A stretch of DNA of 64,000 nt from Magicicada septendecula (Eukaryota > Arthropoda > Insecta > Hemiptera > Cicadidae): positions 377,432,910 through 377,496,909 of the forward strand of contig CM068372.1 in NCBI GenBank assembly GCA_034769895.1, in the 5' to 3' direction. Below are positions 22,440 through 32,462 of this stretch, piece after piece. Position 1 is the stretch's first letter, and the number at the start of each line of letters is the position of its first letter. Both the position numbers and the translations under genes were made by a program. The notes under the pieces are model-generated. The model did not search any database, was not told the origin of the DNA, and was given only the letters and a program-made list of their open reading frames with translations.

Positions 22440-22962
22440 AATAATAATAATCATCATCGTCATCTTTCTTCACATCATGGTATAAGCAAGGTCCTGCCTG
22501 TTCAAAGATCCTCCAGCCGTCTCTTCCTGGGTCAACCCACACACTTGTGTCCTATAAGTTTATATTTCCAGATTCGTTTGGCCAATCTGGAATTTGACAT
22601 TCTTTCTAAGTGTTCTTTCCACCGTTGTTTATAATCTTTCATTCAAGTTAAAAACTTGTAATTTTTTCCTTATCGCCTCATTCTTTATACGGTCAAGTTC
22701 AGAACAGCTTTCAACTCCTCTCAAGAACGCCGTTTCCGAGGCGTGTCTTTTACTTTCTTGTTTCTTGGTTGTCGTCCACAACTCACACCCACAGGACAGT
22801 ACAGGAACCGCCATAGCCATGTAAAACTTTAATTTTTTATCTTGACGTTCCCCGTTTCTAAAAATACGATTGATTGTACCACAGACTGTCTGGAACATAC
22901 CTAACTTAACATCAATATCATAGCCGATATCACTTCCCAAATAGTTAAAATAATAACAATAA
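22440..22962 (-). pseudogene. LINE reverse-transcriptase C-terminal remnant with (ATT/ATC)n tail
   Basis: The reverse strand reads FNYLGSDIGYDIDVKLGMFQ, then CGTINRIFRNG, KLKFYMAMAVPVLSCGCELW, an ETAFLRGV block and LDRIKNEAIRKKLQVFNLNE, with a stop at 22,629-22,631. After a frame change the end is GH.SVGRPRKR near 22,530. The element terminates in ATTATTATTCATC-type repeats (complement of 22,437-22,460). This is the same order of domains as the other LINE 3' ends. A (TAA)n run at about 22,950-22,975 lies at the point where homology stops. The copy is 5'-truncated and lacks the RT catalytic box. Confidence 0.8.
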
Positions 22963-23217
22963 TAATAATAATAGTACAAATAATAAACAGTGAACTCCTG
23001 GGTCTGAATGTTACTCAGAATTTCACTAATATCACAAAAGTCGCTTGCATACACATGTAAAGGAAAATATAAAGGAAGGAAAACATAAATGTTACGAAGG
23101 AAATATAATTTCTTTCCGTTCAAAGAATGTGCTTTTCTGATCCTGAAAGCGTTTCTTCAGGTCGGTGAGATACTGAAAGAAGTCTAACATGAAAATAAAA
23201 ATGATCCTGAGATTTCA

Positions 23218-23330
23218 GTAAAATTATTGTCCGGGCCGTTGGCCGTGGTGCTCTTGTTATAAATCCACACGTTTAGACTGCAGCTGCGGCAGTCATGTTT
23301 AGTGGGTCTTCTGTTCTGCTGCTCTGGCGA
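23218..23330 (-). repeat. R2-related fragment (reverse)
   Basis: The reverse strand ends in CCACGGCCAACGGCCCGG, like the R2/foldback terminus CCACGGCCAAACAGCCCGG. Upstream it contains a GACTGCCGCAGCTGCAGTC palindromic stretch in the place of the R2 stem. It is diverged and only its end is clear. Confidence 0.5.
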
Positions 23331-24149
23331 CTGACCGGAGGCGAGGGTCAATAACTTTACTGAAGTCGCCTCCGGCCGTGAAAGCTTCAATGCTACGTTG
23401 ATCTTGAAACGATGTTTCCAAAATTGATCTTGAAAGGCTGACAAACTTTTCGGTTATACAGGATATAAAATGGTAAAATGGAGCAAACTTCGTTGCACTG
23501 CCAAGTTGAAGAGGCTCGAGGTGGACCGCCCACCATTGCTGCACAGAGACCTGGCCAACGCAAAGTAGTTCCAGACTGTGCACTATTTTACGGACCAAGT
23601 TAGACAGCAAACCTGGTGTCACAACTTGAATATACGAAGTGAACTTTGTATTATCAAAGGGGTCAACGAATTTATTTAATTTCATACAAAAAGAAAAACC
23701 GACTGCGACGCGATGAAACGAGACGGTAGTTTAAGGGGGAGAAGACGCTGTCCGGTCCGCGAACAAAATGAATATATACATAACGTTAGTATAGAGTGAG
23801 AGAGAGAGAGAGAGAGAGAAATATCGCACGGGTGGATGGCGTCCAATGGCGTCAACAGGAAACTAACATTAGTTTTGTCCGCGACGCCGACGACGTCGTC
23901 TGAGTGAATGAGTTCCGTTGGGACGAAATAATATTAGACCGGACACTTAGACGTCGTCGTCGTCGTAGTCGTCTGGCAGCAGAGATTCCGCACCATTACC
24001 TTGTGTCTGTGTAACGCGATTTATTACGCGAAAAATGTTACACGCGCGTCTATGTACACTGCACACTTAGTAAATATGTATTAGTTAGGCCTATGTCAAC
24101 GCGCGCTACTTCAACGCGATCCGATATCGGCTGGAAAAGTCTACGTTAT
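23331..24149. other. No gene seen; (GA)n microsatellite
   Basis: A (GA)n run lies at 23,796-23,819, and GTC/GAC triplet-rich patches occur near 23,890-23,980. The reverse ORF at 23,299-23,685 has no recognised domain. Confidence 0.45.
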
Positions 24150-24536
24150 TCTCTTCGCCAGTTTTCTTTTCGCATTTAAGCAATAAAACTTGGAAACACA
24201 TTTATATGACAGTTTAGAGTGACAATACAGTAGACACAGGAGAACGTCGTTAATCCTAACAGGACAGGGCTACACTTCATAATGTAAACTAATGTCGTTC
24301 TGTAATGACAGCGTATACCTATAACCAATGGTGGGGAATGAGAATAGCTTGAAGGTTGGACTCCACCCCCCCCCTTTTCTTTTGGGCAAATGTGGAATTT
24401 TCGTTCAGATATAATTTTATATAAATACAATTTATAAATCCTTTGCGTATCAACGTTATAGAGTAAACCGACGTAAAGTAGGACTATAAGGGGTGACAAA
24501 AATATGGAAAAGCTAATTTCTAAATAGCCTATCTAG
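24150..24536 (+). repeat. R3 repeat, copy 1 (uninterrupted)
   Basis: This segment is closely similar to 33,345-34,212 apart from a 448-bp insertion in the latter. Shared blocks include CTTGGAAACACATTTATATGACA, ACCAATGGTGG.GAATGAGA, a poly(C) run followed by TTTTCTTTTGGGCAAA, and ATCAACGTTATAGAGTAAAC. No protein coding is recognised. The class is unknown. Confidence 0.7.
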
Positions 24537-24595
24537 ATTAAAGGGCAATTATCATCTTTATAATTTATCGCACAACGTTTCGATCACTAAACAAT

Positions 24596-24992
24596 CTTTA
24601 TAGATATTTCATCTACGTTTCTATTATTATGACCTTCTTTTCAGGACACTTTATTTATCAAAATTAAGTACTTTACTTTTGTTAAAAACATAAAACATTG
24701 CAGGTAAACTACCCCTTCCCCTTAACCGATCTTCACCAAAATCAATAGCCCTTGAGTTCTCTACAATTCAGGGAATTATGCAAAACATTATTTGATTCTG
24801 TTTGAATTTGCGGCAGTTACCGTTCGTCATAGGAAAAATTCTACACACAAACAGACATACAGACACACAGACACTTTTCGAAAAATAACTTTTCTTTATG
24901 TTTTGAGGGTAGTACAATCAAAATCAACCCTTATCTCGAACACGATTTTTTTCGCCATCACCATATTTCCATTTCCTTATGGAACATGGAAG
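24596..24992 (+). repeat. R1 repeat, copy D
   Basis: R1 copy with the extended 5' part shared with copy A (TTTATAGATATTTCATC...). It ends at the ATGGAACATGGAAGTA block, directly before a foldback element. Confidence 0.75.
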
Positions 24993-25228
24993 TAAAAATT
25001 AATAAACCACCGCCTAAAAAAAATTAAACGCAACTATATATAAAAGACTTACATTCTAAGTCAGCTAGATAGAGCCTGGAAGCACCACTACAGTGATGTA
25101 AGTTTAAGTTGTTCGTTGTGTGAACTTACGTCAGTACGGTGGTGCTTCCACTAAGTAGCGGTTCTTTTTTACACAGGTTTTTTATAGTTGCATTTAACTT
25201 TGTAGATTGTGACGGTTTATTAATTTTC
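24990..25228. repeat. Nested foldback/MITE-like element
   Basis: Three concentric inverted pairs are visible. The outer pair is AAAAATTAATAAACC (24,993 on) with GGTTTATTAATTTT (to 25,228). The middle pair is AAATTAAACGCAACTATA (about 25,020) with TATAGTTGCATTTAACTTT (to about 25,201). The inner pair is GGAAGCACCAC... (25,078) with ...GTGGTGCTTCC (to 25,149), about 28-base arms around a short loop. No coding. A non-autonomous DNA element or hairpin repeat is the likeliest reading. Confidence 0.6.
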
Positions 25229-25500
25229 ATGACGGTTCACGACTGTTAGTGAATGAATCTCGGGTTGGCTTAAGTTTGTAGTGCACTAATGTACGATAGT
25301 TGTGCACTAATGTATGAACTAGAGCGCGCCGCGCGTTCGTGACTACGCAGATGTTGTAAAGCTCACGAATCGCTACTTTTTTTTTAGTGAGTATTAAAGA
25401 CGGCCTATACACTTATAATTTATAAGTTAAATAAAAATGTTAGTTGATTATGTTAGTTATTAATTTATAAGTTGAAAAAAAAATACGGAAGGATACCCGA

Positions 25501-25701
25501 ATGAAATGTTATAAAACTCTGGCTGCCTCCACATTCCTGTATGCTAGTGAGATATGGACTCTTGGTAAAGGGGACGTGCAGAGAATTCAGGCAGCCGAAA
25601 TGAAATTTCTAAGAGGGACGCAAGGTTGTTCTCCATTGGATCGGAGAAGGAACGAGGATATTAGACGCGATTTAAACATTGTACCATTAAGTTTGGCTTA
25701 A
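25501..25701 (+). pseudogene. LINE reverse-transcriptase C-terminal remnant
   Basis: This 66-codon open frame reads MKCYKTLAASTFLYASEIWT, then DVQRIQAAEMKFLRGTQGCS and LDRRRNEDIRRDLNIV. It is the YG.E.WTL - I.AAEMKFLR - RRNEDIR..L block of a LINE C-terminus, free of stops in the aligned part. Upstream RT and the terminal GRPR box are both missing. It ends about 30 bases before a CTGAAGA-stem-AAAAC motif (25,731-25,765) that resembles the R2 core. Confidence 0.75.
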
Positions 25702-25874
25702 GTTTATTTAATTTACTAGTTAACTTACACCTGAAGATGACCACAGATTGTTTAGTGGTCAAAACGCTGTGTGATAAATTATGCCGATGGTTACTGTCCA
25801 ACCTAAACCTTCTGTTAATGTTCACCTACCACCGAAAGTTGGATCTAAAGATCGTATAATGACGTAAATATAAT

Positions 25875-26358
25875 TGGTTAGACTTTGTACTTGTTTAAAC
25901 TTTGTACTGTAACATCCGCATTGCAGTGCGTGCAGTGACGTCATTTCTCCCCCGCTAATCTAGTGCCGGCTTGTATTCAGGCTCGCAACAGTAAAATTTA
26001 GTTAGTTATTTGCAAGACTCCGGACGGGCAACTCGCCTCAGTTCGCCAGCCGCGGCTACCTAATTATTTTTAAGACTTCAAAATTTTAGCATGATCATCA
26101 TGCGCTAATTACTTAGGCGATCTCGGCCTCTACGCACGATTATGGCTTTCAATATTTAATTCTAACTTACTTCTCAGGCATCATGCCGCGCTACACTGCA
26201 CGCGCGCCATGCAATTATTTTCTAAACAATTTTCAATAAATAATTAACTCTAAGAACATATACAGTCCACTTCGTTATTTCATTTCTTCCCAGCTAACTC
26301 AACAACTAGCGTTATAAGACCAACTCAAGAGTACTTCGAGAGCGTCTAAGACGCATCA
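25875..26358 (+). repeat. BEL element 5' LTR
   Basis: 484 bases, TGGTTAGACT...GACGCATCA. It contains a TCAGTTCGC initiator-like motif at about 26,038 and no obvious TATA box, which fits arthropod BEL promoters. Differences from the 3' LTR include AG/GC after CTAATCT, A/C after CAACAGT, and C/A in the TTCTT(C/A)CC block. Confidence 0.95.
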
Positions 26359-26363
26359 TTTTT

Positions 26364-26390
26364 TGGTCCTCCAGGCCGGATCGAATCCAG
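26364..26390 (+). promoter_or_regulatory. BEL primer-binding site
   Basis: TGGTCCTCCAGGCCGGATCG begins five bases after the LTR. Its complement ends in CCA and looks like a tRNA T-arm plus acceptor strand. It is closest in my memory to the 3' end of tRNA-Tyr, with mismatches, so the primer tRNA is not certain. Confidence 0.6.
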
Positions 26391-27210
26391 ATTCGGACTA
26401 AGATTCTCATCTATATTTCATTAATGGGCCCAAACAACGTTTGGTTCAAGCCCACAAATACTCTCAAACTTAAGATTGCTGGCCGTTGCATGCCTTCACT
26501 GTTTTCGAAATACTTCATACTTGACATTACAAGAATCTGCAGAGCATCATCTCTGAGACAGCAAGACGCTACAAGTCATCATCATTTGTCGTACAGCAGC
26601 GAAATTCTAGAACTTCAAAATTAAACGGAGAGCTACAGCTTCAAGCGTCACCCGACCAGCAGAAACAAGAGTTGCGCCACCATCTAAGGCCTGCCGAACA
26701 GAATCACCAAGGAGACAACAGGATCGGAGCCATCTTGAACATGCCAGGATTCACAATCCACGTGATTATGAACTTGTATTTCTTATAATTTTTTTCATTT
26801 ATAATTTTTATGTACAGCAAAGTCAGTAATATTTTAGCACATATTTAATAGCATTTAATATAAAATCATTAATAATTTTTACATAAACAGAAATTAGTGT
26901 CAAGTGGCCATAGAATTGTATTTTTACCTAAATGTTCATTTACGCAGCTTTACGATAATGCACTCAGACACTTAAGTAATGTCATGAAGCTATATGTATA
27001 TTGTTACTTTGAATGAGTCATACTTTCAATAACTTCCATAACTATTTTTTAAAGAAAATAAGTACCTATATAATAAGTAATAGATTAAGTTGCATACCGA
27101 TCACTGGCTCCCGCATCATATCAGGATTTAGTAAATTATTCAAATTACAACAATTGTTCACCTGCTCTATATTTAGCTATCGTTTTCGAATCACATTTTG
27201 CATTTCAGTC
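26391..27210 (+). other. BEL leader region
   Basis: Untranslated leader between the PBS and the chosen gag start. It contains a GCCATCTTGAA motif (26,729-26,739) that also occurs in the giant LTRs, and a TTTTGCATTTCAG splice-acceptor-like stretch just before the start codon. The short ORF at 26,424-26,624 has no conserved domain. Confidence 0.6.
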
Positions 27211-30200
27211 ATGGCTGATGTGAAAGCGTTAGTTAAAAAACGTGGCACAATTAAGGCCTCTATCTCCCGTGTAATTACCTTCGCTGACAATTTCGATCCT
27301 GACGTAACCGATCACGATGCCTTAAAAATTAAACTCCGCCACTTGATGGAATTGTCCGCGAAGTATGATGAAATTCAGACCCAGATTGAGGCTGATGATT
27401 CCGATTTCACATCAGTAAGTGACAGGGTTCAAACAGAGGATGATCTCTGTACTATTGAGTGCAAGCTACACCATTTATTAGAACAAGTAGAGGAGGTGAA
27501 CAAAAAACCATTGATTCAAGCTGAAGTTACGCCAATTAAAACCTCCCCTATACAGTTAGAGCTAATTAAATTGTCCTGCTTCTCAGGCAACATTATTGAT
27601 TGGCAGCACTATTATAATATGTTTTTGGTACTAGTACACGTCAGAACTGACCTGACGGACATTCAGAAATTACACTATTTACACTCTTCATTAAGGGACG
27701 AAGCGTTAAATGTAATAAAATCTCTCCCAATCACCCATGACAATTATGCGGTAGCCACTGATCTATTGAGGGCCAGATATGATAGAAAATTAATTGTCTC
27801 AGCCTATCATATAGGGAATGTCTTGGGCATGAAGTCCGTTCAGCAGGAATCCATGGTTGGCATTTCCAAATTCATTGACGAAATCACCACGAATATAAAT
27901 GCCTTAAATTCATTAAATTTACCGGTAAATACCTTTAAAATCATTTTCGTTCAATATTTAACGCAAAAACTCGATAACCAGACATGTCGACTATGGAAGG
28001 AAAGCCTATCCGACGAGCGATTTCCTAATTTCAATAATTTTATTAAATTTTTAAATAGTAGAAGGCAATTAATGCAGAACGTCGGTGCCGCGATCAGTTC
28101 AGTAAATAGAATACAAGTTAGCGATAAGACTCCCTATCGCAAAACCATTAAACAGGTTGATCTCACTAGGTCAGCATTCCATTCTCATATCAGCAATAAC
28201 ATTTGTCAGCTGTGTCGGGGCAAACATCGACTCTCTGAATGGCCACAATTCGTGGCTATATCTCCCCTTGAACGAAAAAATATTTTAATTAAACATAAAC
28301 TTTGCTTAAATTGCATACGTCCAGGCCATGATCTCGCACACTGTCCTTCCAAATTTGCTTGTAGGAGATGTGCTAAACGCCACCACACAATGATCCACCT
28401 ATCAGGCAATAACGCTTCGAGTAGGAACAATCAATTTTCACTGAAGCTGCAAACAAACAAATCCATTCTACTGTGCACCGCTGTCTGCATGACAACTGAC
28501 CATGCCGGTAGGAAGCACCCGGTAAGGATTTTATTGGACTCAGGATGGCAAGCTAACTTTTGTACCATGAGTTTCGCACGACGCATGGGTCTAAATCTAA
28601 CTAAATCTCAATTACCCATCACTGGTATAAACAATTCCTTATCTCAAGCTGACTTCAGTACTAGGGGAAGGTTGCATTCTCGTTATAAGAATTTTAGTTT
28701 GAACGTGCATTGCGCTGTGCTTCCCAGGATCACGAACAATCTTCCTGCAGAATCGTTCGATATCTCATCCCTAAATATACCAAAAGGCATATTCCTAGCT
28801 GACCCGCAACTGAACTTTTCTTCGCAAATCGACATATTACTTGGTGCCCAGTACTACTTACAATTGATTGAACCTGTCAAATTCATCCGCAGCCCACATT
28901 TTCCCCTAATACAGGAGACAAAATTGGGATTCATTCTCGCGGGTAGCTTGCCCTTTAATGTCGACATGACAAAACCTGTCTCATCATTCATAGCATGCGA
29001 AGATAATAATGCCATTTCCTCGCAATTAAAGGACTTCTGGCAATTGGAGGACGTTGCTGCTCGTGCTCCCTCGGTTGAGGACTCGGAATGCGAAAGTCAT
29101 TTTGTCGCCAACCGCGTTGCGGAAATACAGCGTCTCACTGCAAAGGGTACCTGGCATCATGTCTCGTCACATGACAACCCAGCGGAGATTCTATCGCGTG
29201 GTTGTCTCCCTCGGTTTTTACACGGTCACCCACAATGGTGGTATGGTCCATCCCGGCTGTCCCGTGAGTCATCATCATGGCCCATCAGGGCTTTCGATGC
29301 CCATTCACCCTGCAATCATCCCGATCTTGAGCAAGAACAACGTAAGCAGGTCCAAACCTCACTGATTGCCGCTTCATCTACGCCTAGTTATTTTGAAAAC
29401 TATTCTTCGCTTTCGAAACTCCTTCGTGTATTTTCTTACTGCTTTCGATTCATTCGGAACTCTAGGTTCCCCATAGCTGATAGAGACACTTCCTTTTTAA
29501 CTTCCCATGAGTTACACGGTACACTTTTGGTTTTTATTCGCCAGCGCCAGCGATCGCACTTTAGCATCGAAATTAAGGAACTTGAGGCACAACGCTGTAT
29601 CCCCAACAATAGTAAACTTCTTTCGCTCAACCCCTTTATGGACAAGGCGGGGATATTACGCGTGGGCGGACGCCTTCAGCACTCCCAGCTTACCTATGAT
29701 AGCAAACACCAAATCATACTCCACCCGCATTCTCATCTCAGCAAATTAATCATAGAATGCGAGCATATTCGTCTACTACACGCTGGGGTACAATTGACTC
29801 AGTACTCTCTACGGCAGAAATACTGGATAATTAATGATAAATCATACATACGATCAGTAACACACAAATGTATCACTTGTTTTCGATTCCGTGCTAGGGG
29901 CTCAAGCCAATTATTAGGACAATTAACCTCTTCCCGGGTTACGCCTGCTAAGCCATTTTCTCAATCTGCAGTCGACTATACCGGTCCTGTACTTATACGT
30001 CATGGCGGGCAGCGTTCCAAATCGACGTCAAAGGCTTATATTGCTCTATTTATATGCATGGCCACTAAGGCCATTCACCTTGAACTAGTCTCAGATCTTA
30101 CCTCAGATGGCTTCATAGCAGCCTTAAAACGGTTTATAGCTCGTAGAGGTATCCCCGATCAGATATTCTCCGACAATGGTACAAATTTTCGTCGTGCTAG

Positions 30201-30444
30201 TAGTACACTTCACGAATTATACAAACTTTTTCAATCTAACGGATTTGAACAGACCACCCAGGATTTTACCAGTGCCCAAGGCATCAAATGGTCCTTTATT
30301 CCCCCGTCAGCACCTCATTTCGGTGGCGTGTGGGAGAGTGGAGTCAAGAGCGTCAAGTTTCATTTGCGGCGCGTTGTCGGCGGAACCATTCTTACATTTG
30401 AGGAGTATTACACTATCCTAACTCAAAATAGAGTCCTGCCTTAA
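27211..30444 (+). CDS. BEL/Pao Gag-protease-integrase polyprotein with internal RT deletion
   Basis: A long frame is open from 27,013, but I place the start at the ATG at 27,211. The protein then begins MADVKALVKKRG, the usual BEL gag N-terminus, giving 1,077 codons. In order it has gag (DUF1759-like, about residues 100-300), a Cys/His cluster (C332, C365-x2-C-x4-H-x4-C, C384), and a retroviral-type aspartic protease with the active Asp in LLDSGW at residue 443 (W after DSG is unusual). Then comes an abrupt in-frame join near residue 630 (about 29,100), from the segment that normally precedes RT to the FVANRVAEIQ segment after RNase H. Integrase follows with its zinc-binding part from residue 852 and the catalytic D922, D988 and E1042. 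About 600-700 residues of RT/RNase H are therefore gone. The frame stops at 30,442, before the integrase C-terminus, through an apparent one-base insertion in AAAA near 30,427. Confidence 0.9.
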   Translation: MADVKALVKKRGTIKASISRVITFADNFDPDVTDHDALKIKLRHLMELSAKYDEIQTQIEADDSDFTSVSDRVQTEDDLCTIECKLHHLLEQVEEVNKKPLIQAEVTPIKTSPIQLELIKLSCFSGNIIDWQHYYNMFLVLVHVRTDLTDIQKLHYLHSSLRDEALNVIKSLPITHDNYAVATDLLRARYDRKLIVSAYHIGNVLGMKSVQQESMVGISKFIDEITTNINALNSLNLPVNTFKIIFVQYLTQKLDNQTCRLWKESLSDERFPNFNNFIKFLNSRRQLMQNVGAAISSVNRIQVSDKTPYRKTIKQVDLTRSAFHSHISNNICQLCRGKHRLSEWPQFVAISPLERKNILIKHKLCLNCIRPGHDLAHCPSKFACRRCAKRHHTMIHLSGNNASSRNNQFSLKLQTNKSILLCTAVCMTTDHAGRKHPVRILLDSGWQANFCTMSFARRMGLNLTKSQLPITGINNSLSQADFSTRGRLHSRYKNFSLNVHCAVLPRITNNLPAESFDISSLNIPKGIFLADPQLNFSSQIDILLGAQYYLQLIEPVKFIRSPHFPLIQETKLGFILAGSLPFNVDMTKPVSSFIACEDNNAISSQLKDFWQLEDVAARAPSVEDSECESHFVANRVAEIQRLTAKGTWHHVSSHDNPAEILSRGCLPRFLHGHPQWWYGPSRLSRESSSWPIRAFDAHSPCNHPDLEQEQRKQVQTSLIAASSTPSYFENYSSLSKLLRVFSYCFRFIRNSRFPIADRDTSFLTSHELHGTLLVFIRQRQRSHFSIEIKELEAQRCIPNNSKLLSLNPFMDKAGILRVGGRLQHSQLTYDSKHQIILHPHSHLSKLIIECEHIRLLHAGVQLTQYSLRQKYWIINDKSYIRSVTHKCITCFRFRARGSSQLLGQLTSSRVTPAKPFSQSAVDYTGPVLIRHGGQRSKSTSKAYIALFICMATKAIHLELVSDLTSDGFIAALKRFIARRGIPDQIFSDNGTNFRRASSTLHELYKLFQSNGFEQTTQDFTSAQGIKWSFIPPSAPHFGGVWESGVKSVKFHLRRVVGGTILTFEEYYTILTQNRVLP

Positions 30445-30880
30445 CTCACGCCCCTTGTTCGCCATCTCAAATGACTCTAGAAGGATCCCGAACCTTTAAC
30501 ACCAGCGCACTTACTGGTTGGTTCTCCACTCACTGCACTCCCGGACCTGACTATTCCAAAGTCAAAATTGGTCGTCTGGGTAGATGGCAGCTGCTCCAAA
30601 GATTCACCCATTCTATATGGAAAAGGCGGTCGAAGGATTATTTGCACCAGTTGCAACAACGCAACAAAAAGCGCATCCCGTCAAAAAATTTGGCTCCCGG
30701 ACAACTCGTCCTTATTTTGGAAGACAATTCCCCCCCCCACTGCAGTGGAAACGCGGGGTAGTCACTCAGGTCTATTCGGGTCAGGATTCAATAGTGCGCG
30801 TCGCGGATGTTCGCGCCGCAAACGGTATCCTACGTCGTCCCATTCACAAATTATGTCCACTTCCAGTGGCCTCAGACTAA
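30445..30880 (+). pseudogene. BEL integrase C-terminal part, frameshifted
   Basis: The sequence continues the integrase in other frames: a LNSRPL..ISNDS box just after the stop, then a LTPAHLLVGSPL box. Next come KIGRLGRWQLLQRFTHSIWK and the DUF5641-like end (PGQLVLILED), with a last frame change at the poly(C) run near 30,731-30,740. A VVTQVYSGQDSIVRVADVR block ends at the stop near 30,880. Three or more small indels separate the pieces. This tail normally binds DNA or assembles the integrase, so the encoded protein is truncated in this copy. Confidence 0.8.
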
Positions 30881-31612
30881 TTGCATGAGCGTTCACGCGA
30901 CATGCATCATTGTATCGAACCTTTATCATGCTTTCTATTTGTTATTTTTATTATATTATTATCATGTCTATTGTATTACTATGTATCATTATCATGTTAT
31001 TATTTGTTATTGAATTTTTTGTGATCATTATTATACTATTATGTACTGTTAATTATTATATCAATCATTATGTATTATGTATACTCATACAATCATATTA
31101 TGTATTTTTACATCAATTGGGTATGTCAATCATATTGTTATGTACTATTGAATCTTTGGTATCATTGTTCTAATACTATGCATGTAAATTATTATGTTTT
31201 TTATTATTGTATTACCATATTGAATCAGTTTTTGAAGATGTTTTTCTTTTATACAAATTAAGTGTAAGGTCATTACGTACGTTTTGTTAAAAATCAAATG
31301 TATTTATTTACTGGACATATGTTAATGCTTCAAGAAGAATCATGTTAGTTATATAAGCACTTTTATTTTTCTCATGAGTTTTTATTTTGTACATTTTTTA
31401 GCACAGAAATTGTTTTGTTTTGCCTTTGAGCTTTTCTGATAGCTTTAATTAATTTTGTTATTTACAGATTTTTATGTCAGGGTCAATTTAATGTATAAAG
31501 CTTTCAAGTATATATTGTATTGCCTTTGTATATAACATTTGATAATAATTGTTATGCACTATTCATACAATGATTTAAGCTGCAAAATCGCCCCGATTTT
31601 GTGCGGGCAGTA
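30881..31612 (+). other. AT-rich spacer between BEL pol and 3' LTR
   Basis: Low-complexity TATTAT/ATCATTAT-rich DNA. Its ORFs (30,807-31,261) are hydrophobic only because of composition. The last bases before the LTR (TTTGTGCGGGCAGTA) would hold the plus-strand priming site. Confidence 0.7.
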
Positions 31613-32096
31613 TGGTTAGACTTTGTACTTGTTTAAACTTTGTACTGTAACATCCGCATTGCAGTGCGTGCAGTGACGTCATTTCTCCCCCGCTAATCTG
31701 CTGCCGGCTTGTATTCAGGCTCGCAACAGTCAAATTTAGTTAGTTATTTGCAAGACTCCGGACGGGCAACTCGCCTCAGTTCGCCAGCCACGGCTACCTA
31801 ATTATTTTTAAGACTTCAAAATTTTAGCATGATCATCATGCGCTAATTACTTAGGCGATCTCGGCCTCTACGCACGATTATGGCTTTCAATATTTAATTC
31901 TAACTTACTTCTCAGGCATCATGCCGCGCTACACTGCACGCGCGCCATGCAATTATTTTCTAAACAATTTTCAATAAATAATTAACTCTAAGAACATATA
32001 CAGTCCACTTCGTTATTTCATTTCTTACCAGCTAACTCAACAACTAGCGTTATAAGACCAACTCAAGAGTACTTCGAGAGCGTCTAAGACGCATCA
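31613..32096 (+). repeat. BEL element 3' LTR
   Basis: 484 bases, about 99% identical to 25,875-26,358 by eye, ending GACGCATCA and followed by the ATAAT duplication. Confidence 0.95.
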
Positions 32097-32129
32097 ATAA
32101 TAATAAAATGTCAAAATTTTAAACAGGCA

Positions 32130-32460
32130 GTTTCGTTCAGATACCTTGAAAGTCTAACCACTTGGAATGGAAATTGTATAGGAAATATTAGAAATAGAAT
32201 TGAACTTGGAAAGATAGCGTCCAATAGAGCAAGAAACCAGTTAGTCACAAGAGGAACTGACGTGAAGCTATGGAAGAGATTTGCACAGTGTTTTACATGG
32301 ACCATTCTAATGTATGCATCGGAGACATGACGATTAGAAACAGAAAAAAGAAGTACCTGAAAAGCTTTGAAATAAACTTGCGGAGGTAAACTGGAAAGAT
32401 TAGCTCGAAAGAAAAAATAACAAATGAAGAACTGTTTAGGAGAATAAATGAAGAGACAAG
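32130..32460 (+). pseudogene. LINE reverse-transcriptase C-terminal remnant
   Basis: The frame from 32,130 reads VSFRYLESLTTWNGNC, then IGNIRNRIELGKIASNRARN and VKLWKRFAQCFTWTILMYAS, with TGA at 32,328 replacing the usual Trp in SETW. It continues degenerate to about 32,460 (TCGGKLERLARKKK). It matches the F.YLGS..T.DG.C..EI..RI and LYGSETWTL blocks of a LINE family distinct from most others here. It is cut on the left close to the BEL insertion and on the right by the pogo-like element. Confidence 0.75.
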
Positions 32461-32462
32461 TA

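Larger units (their letters stand above)
25875..32096 (+). mobile_element. Complete BEL/Pao LTR retrotransposon lacking RT/RNase H
   Basis: A 6,222-base element bounded by 484-base LTRs (25,875-26,358 and 31,613-32,096) with TG...CA ends and flanked by a 5-bp target duplication ATAAT (25,870-25,874 and 32,097-32,101). The LTRs differ at about five positions, so roughly 1%. A PBS lies five bases after the left LTR, and a purine-richer GTGCGGGCAG precedes the right LTR. The single polyprotein has BEL-type gag, protease and integrase, but reverse transcriptase and RNase H are deleted. It inserted next to or within a LINE fragment that resumes at 32,130. The element is structurally complete at its ends but cannot be autonomous. 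Confidence 0.95.

Noticed and set aside
30807-31261. Membrane-protein-like ORFs
   Set aside because: They lie in the TAT/ATT-rich spacer of the BEL element. The hydrophobic residues follow from base composition.
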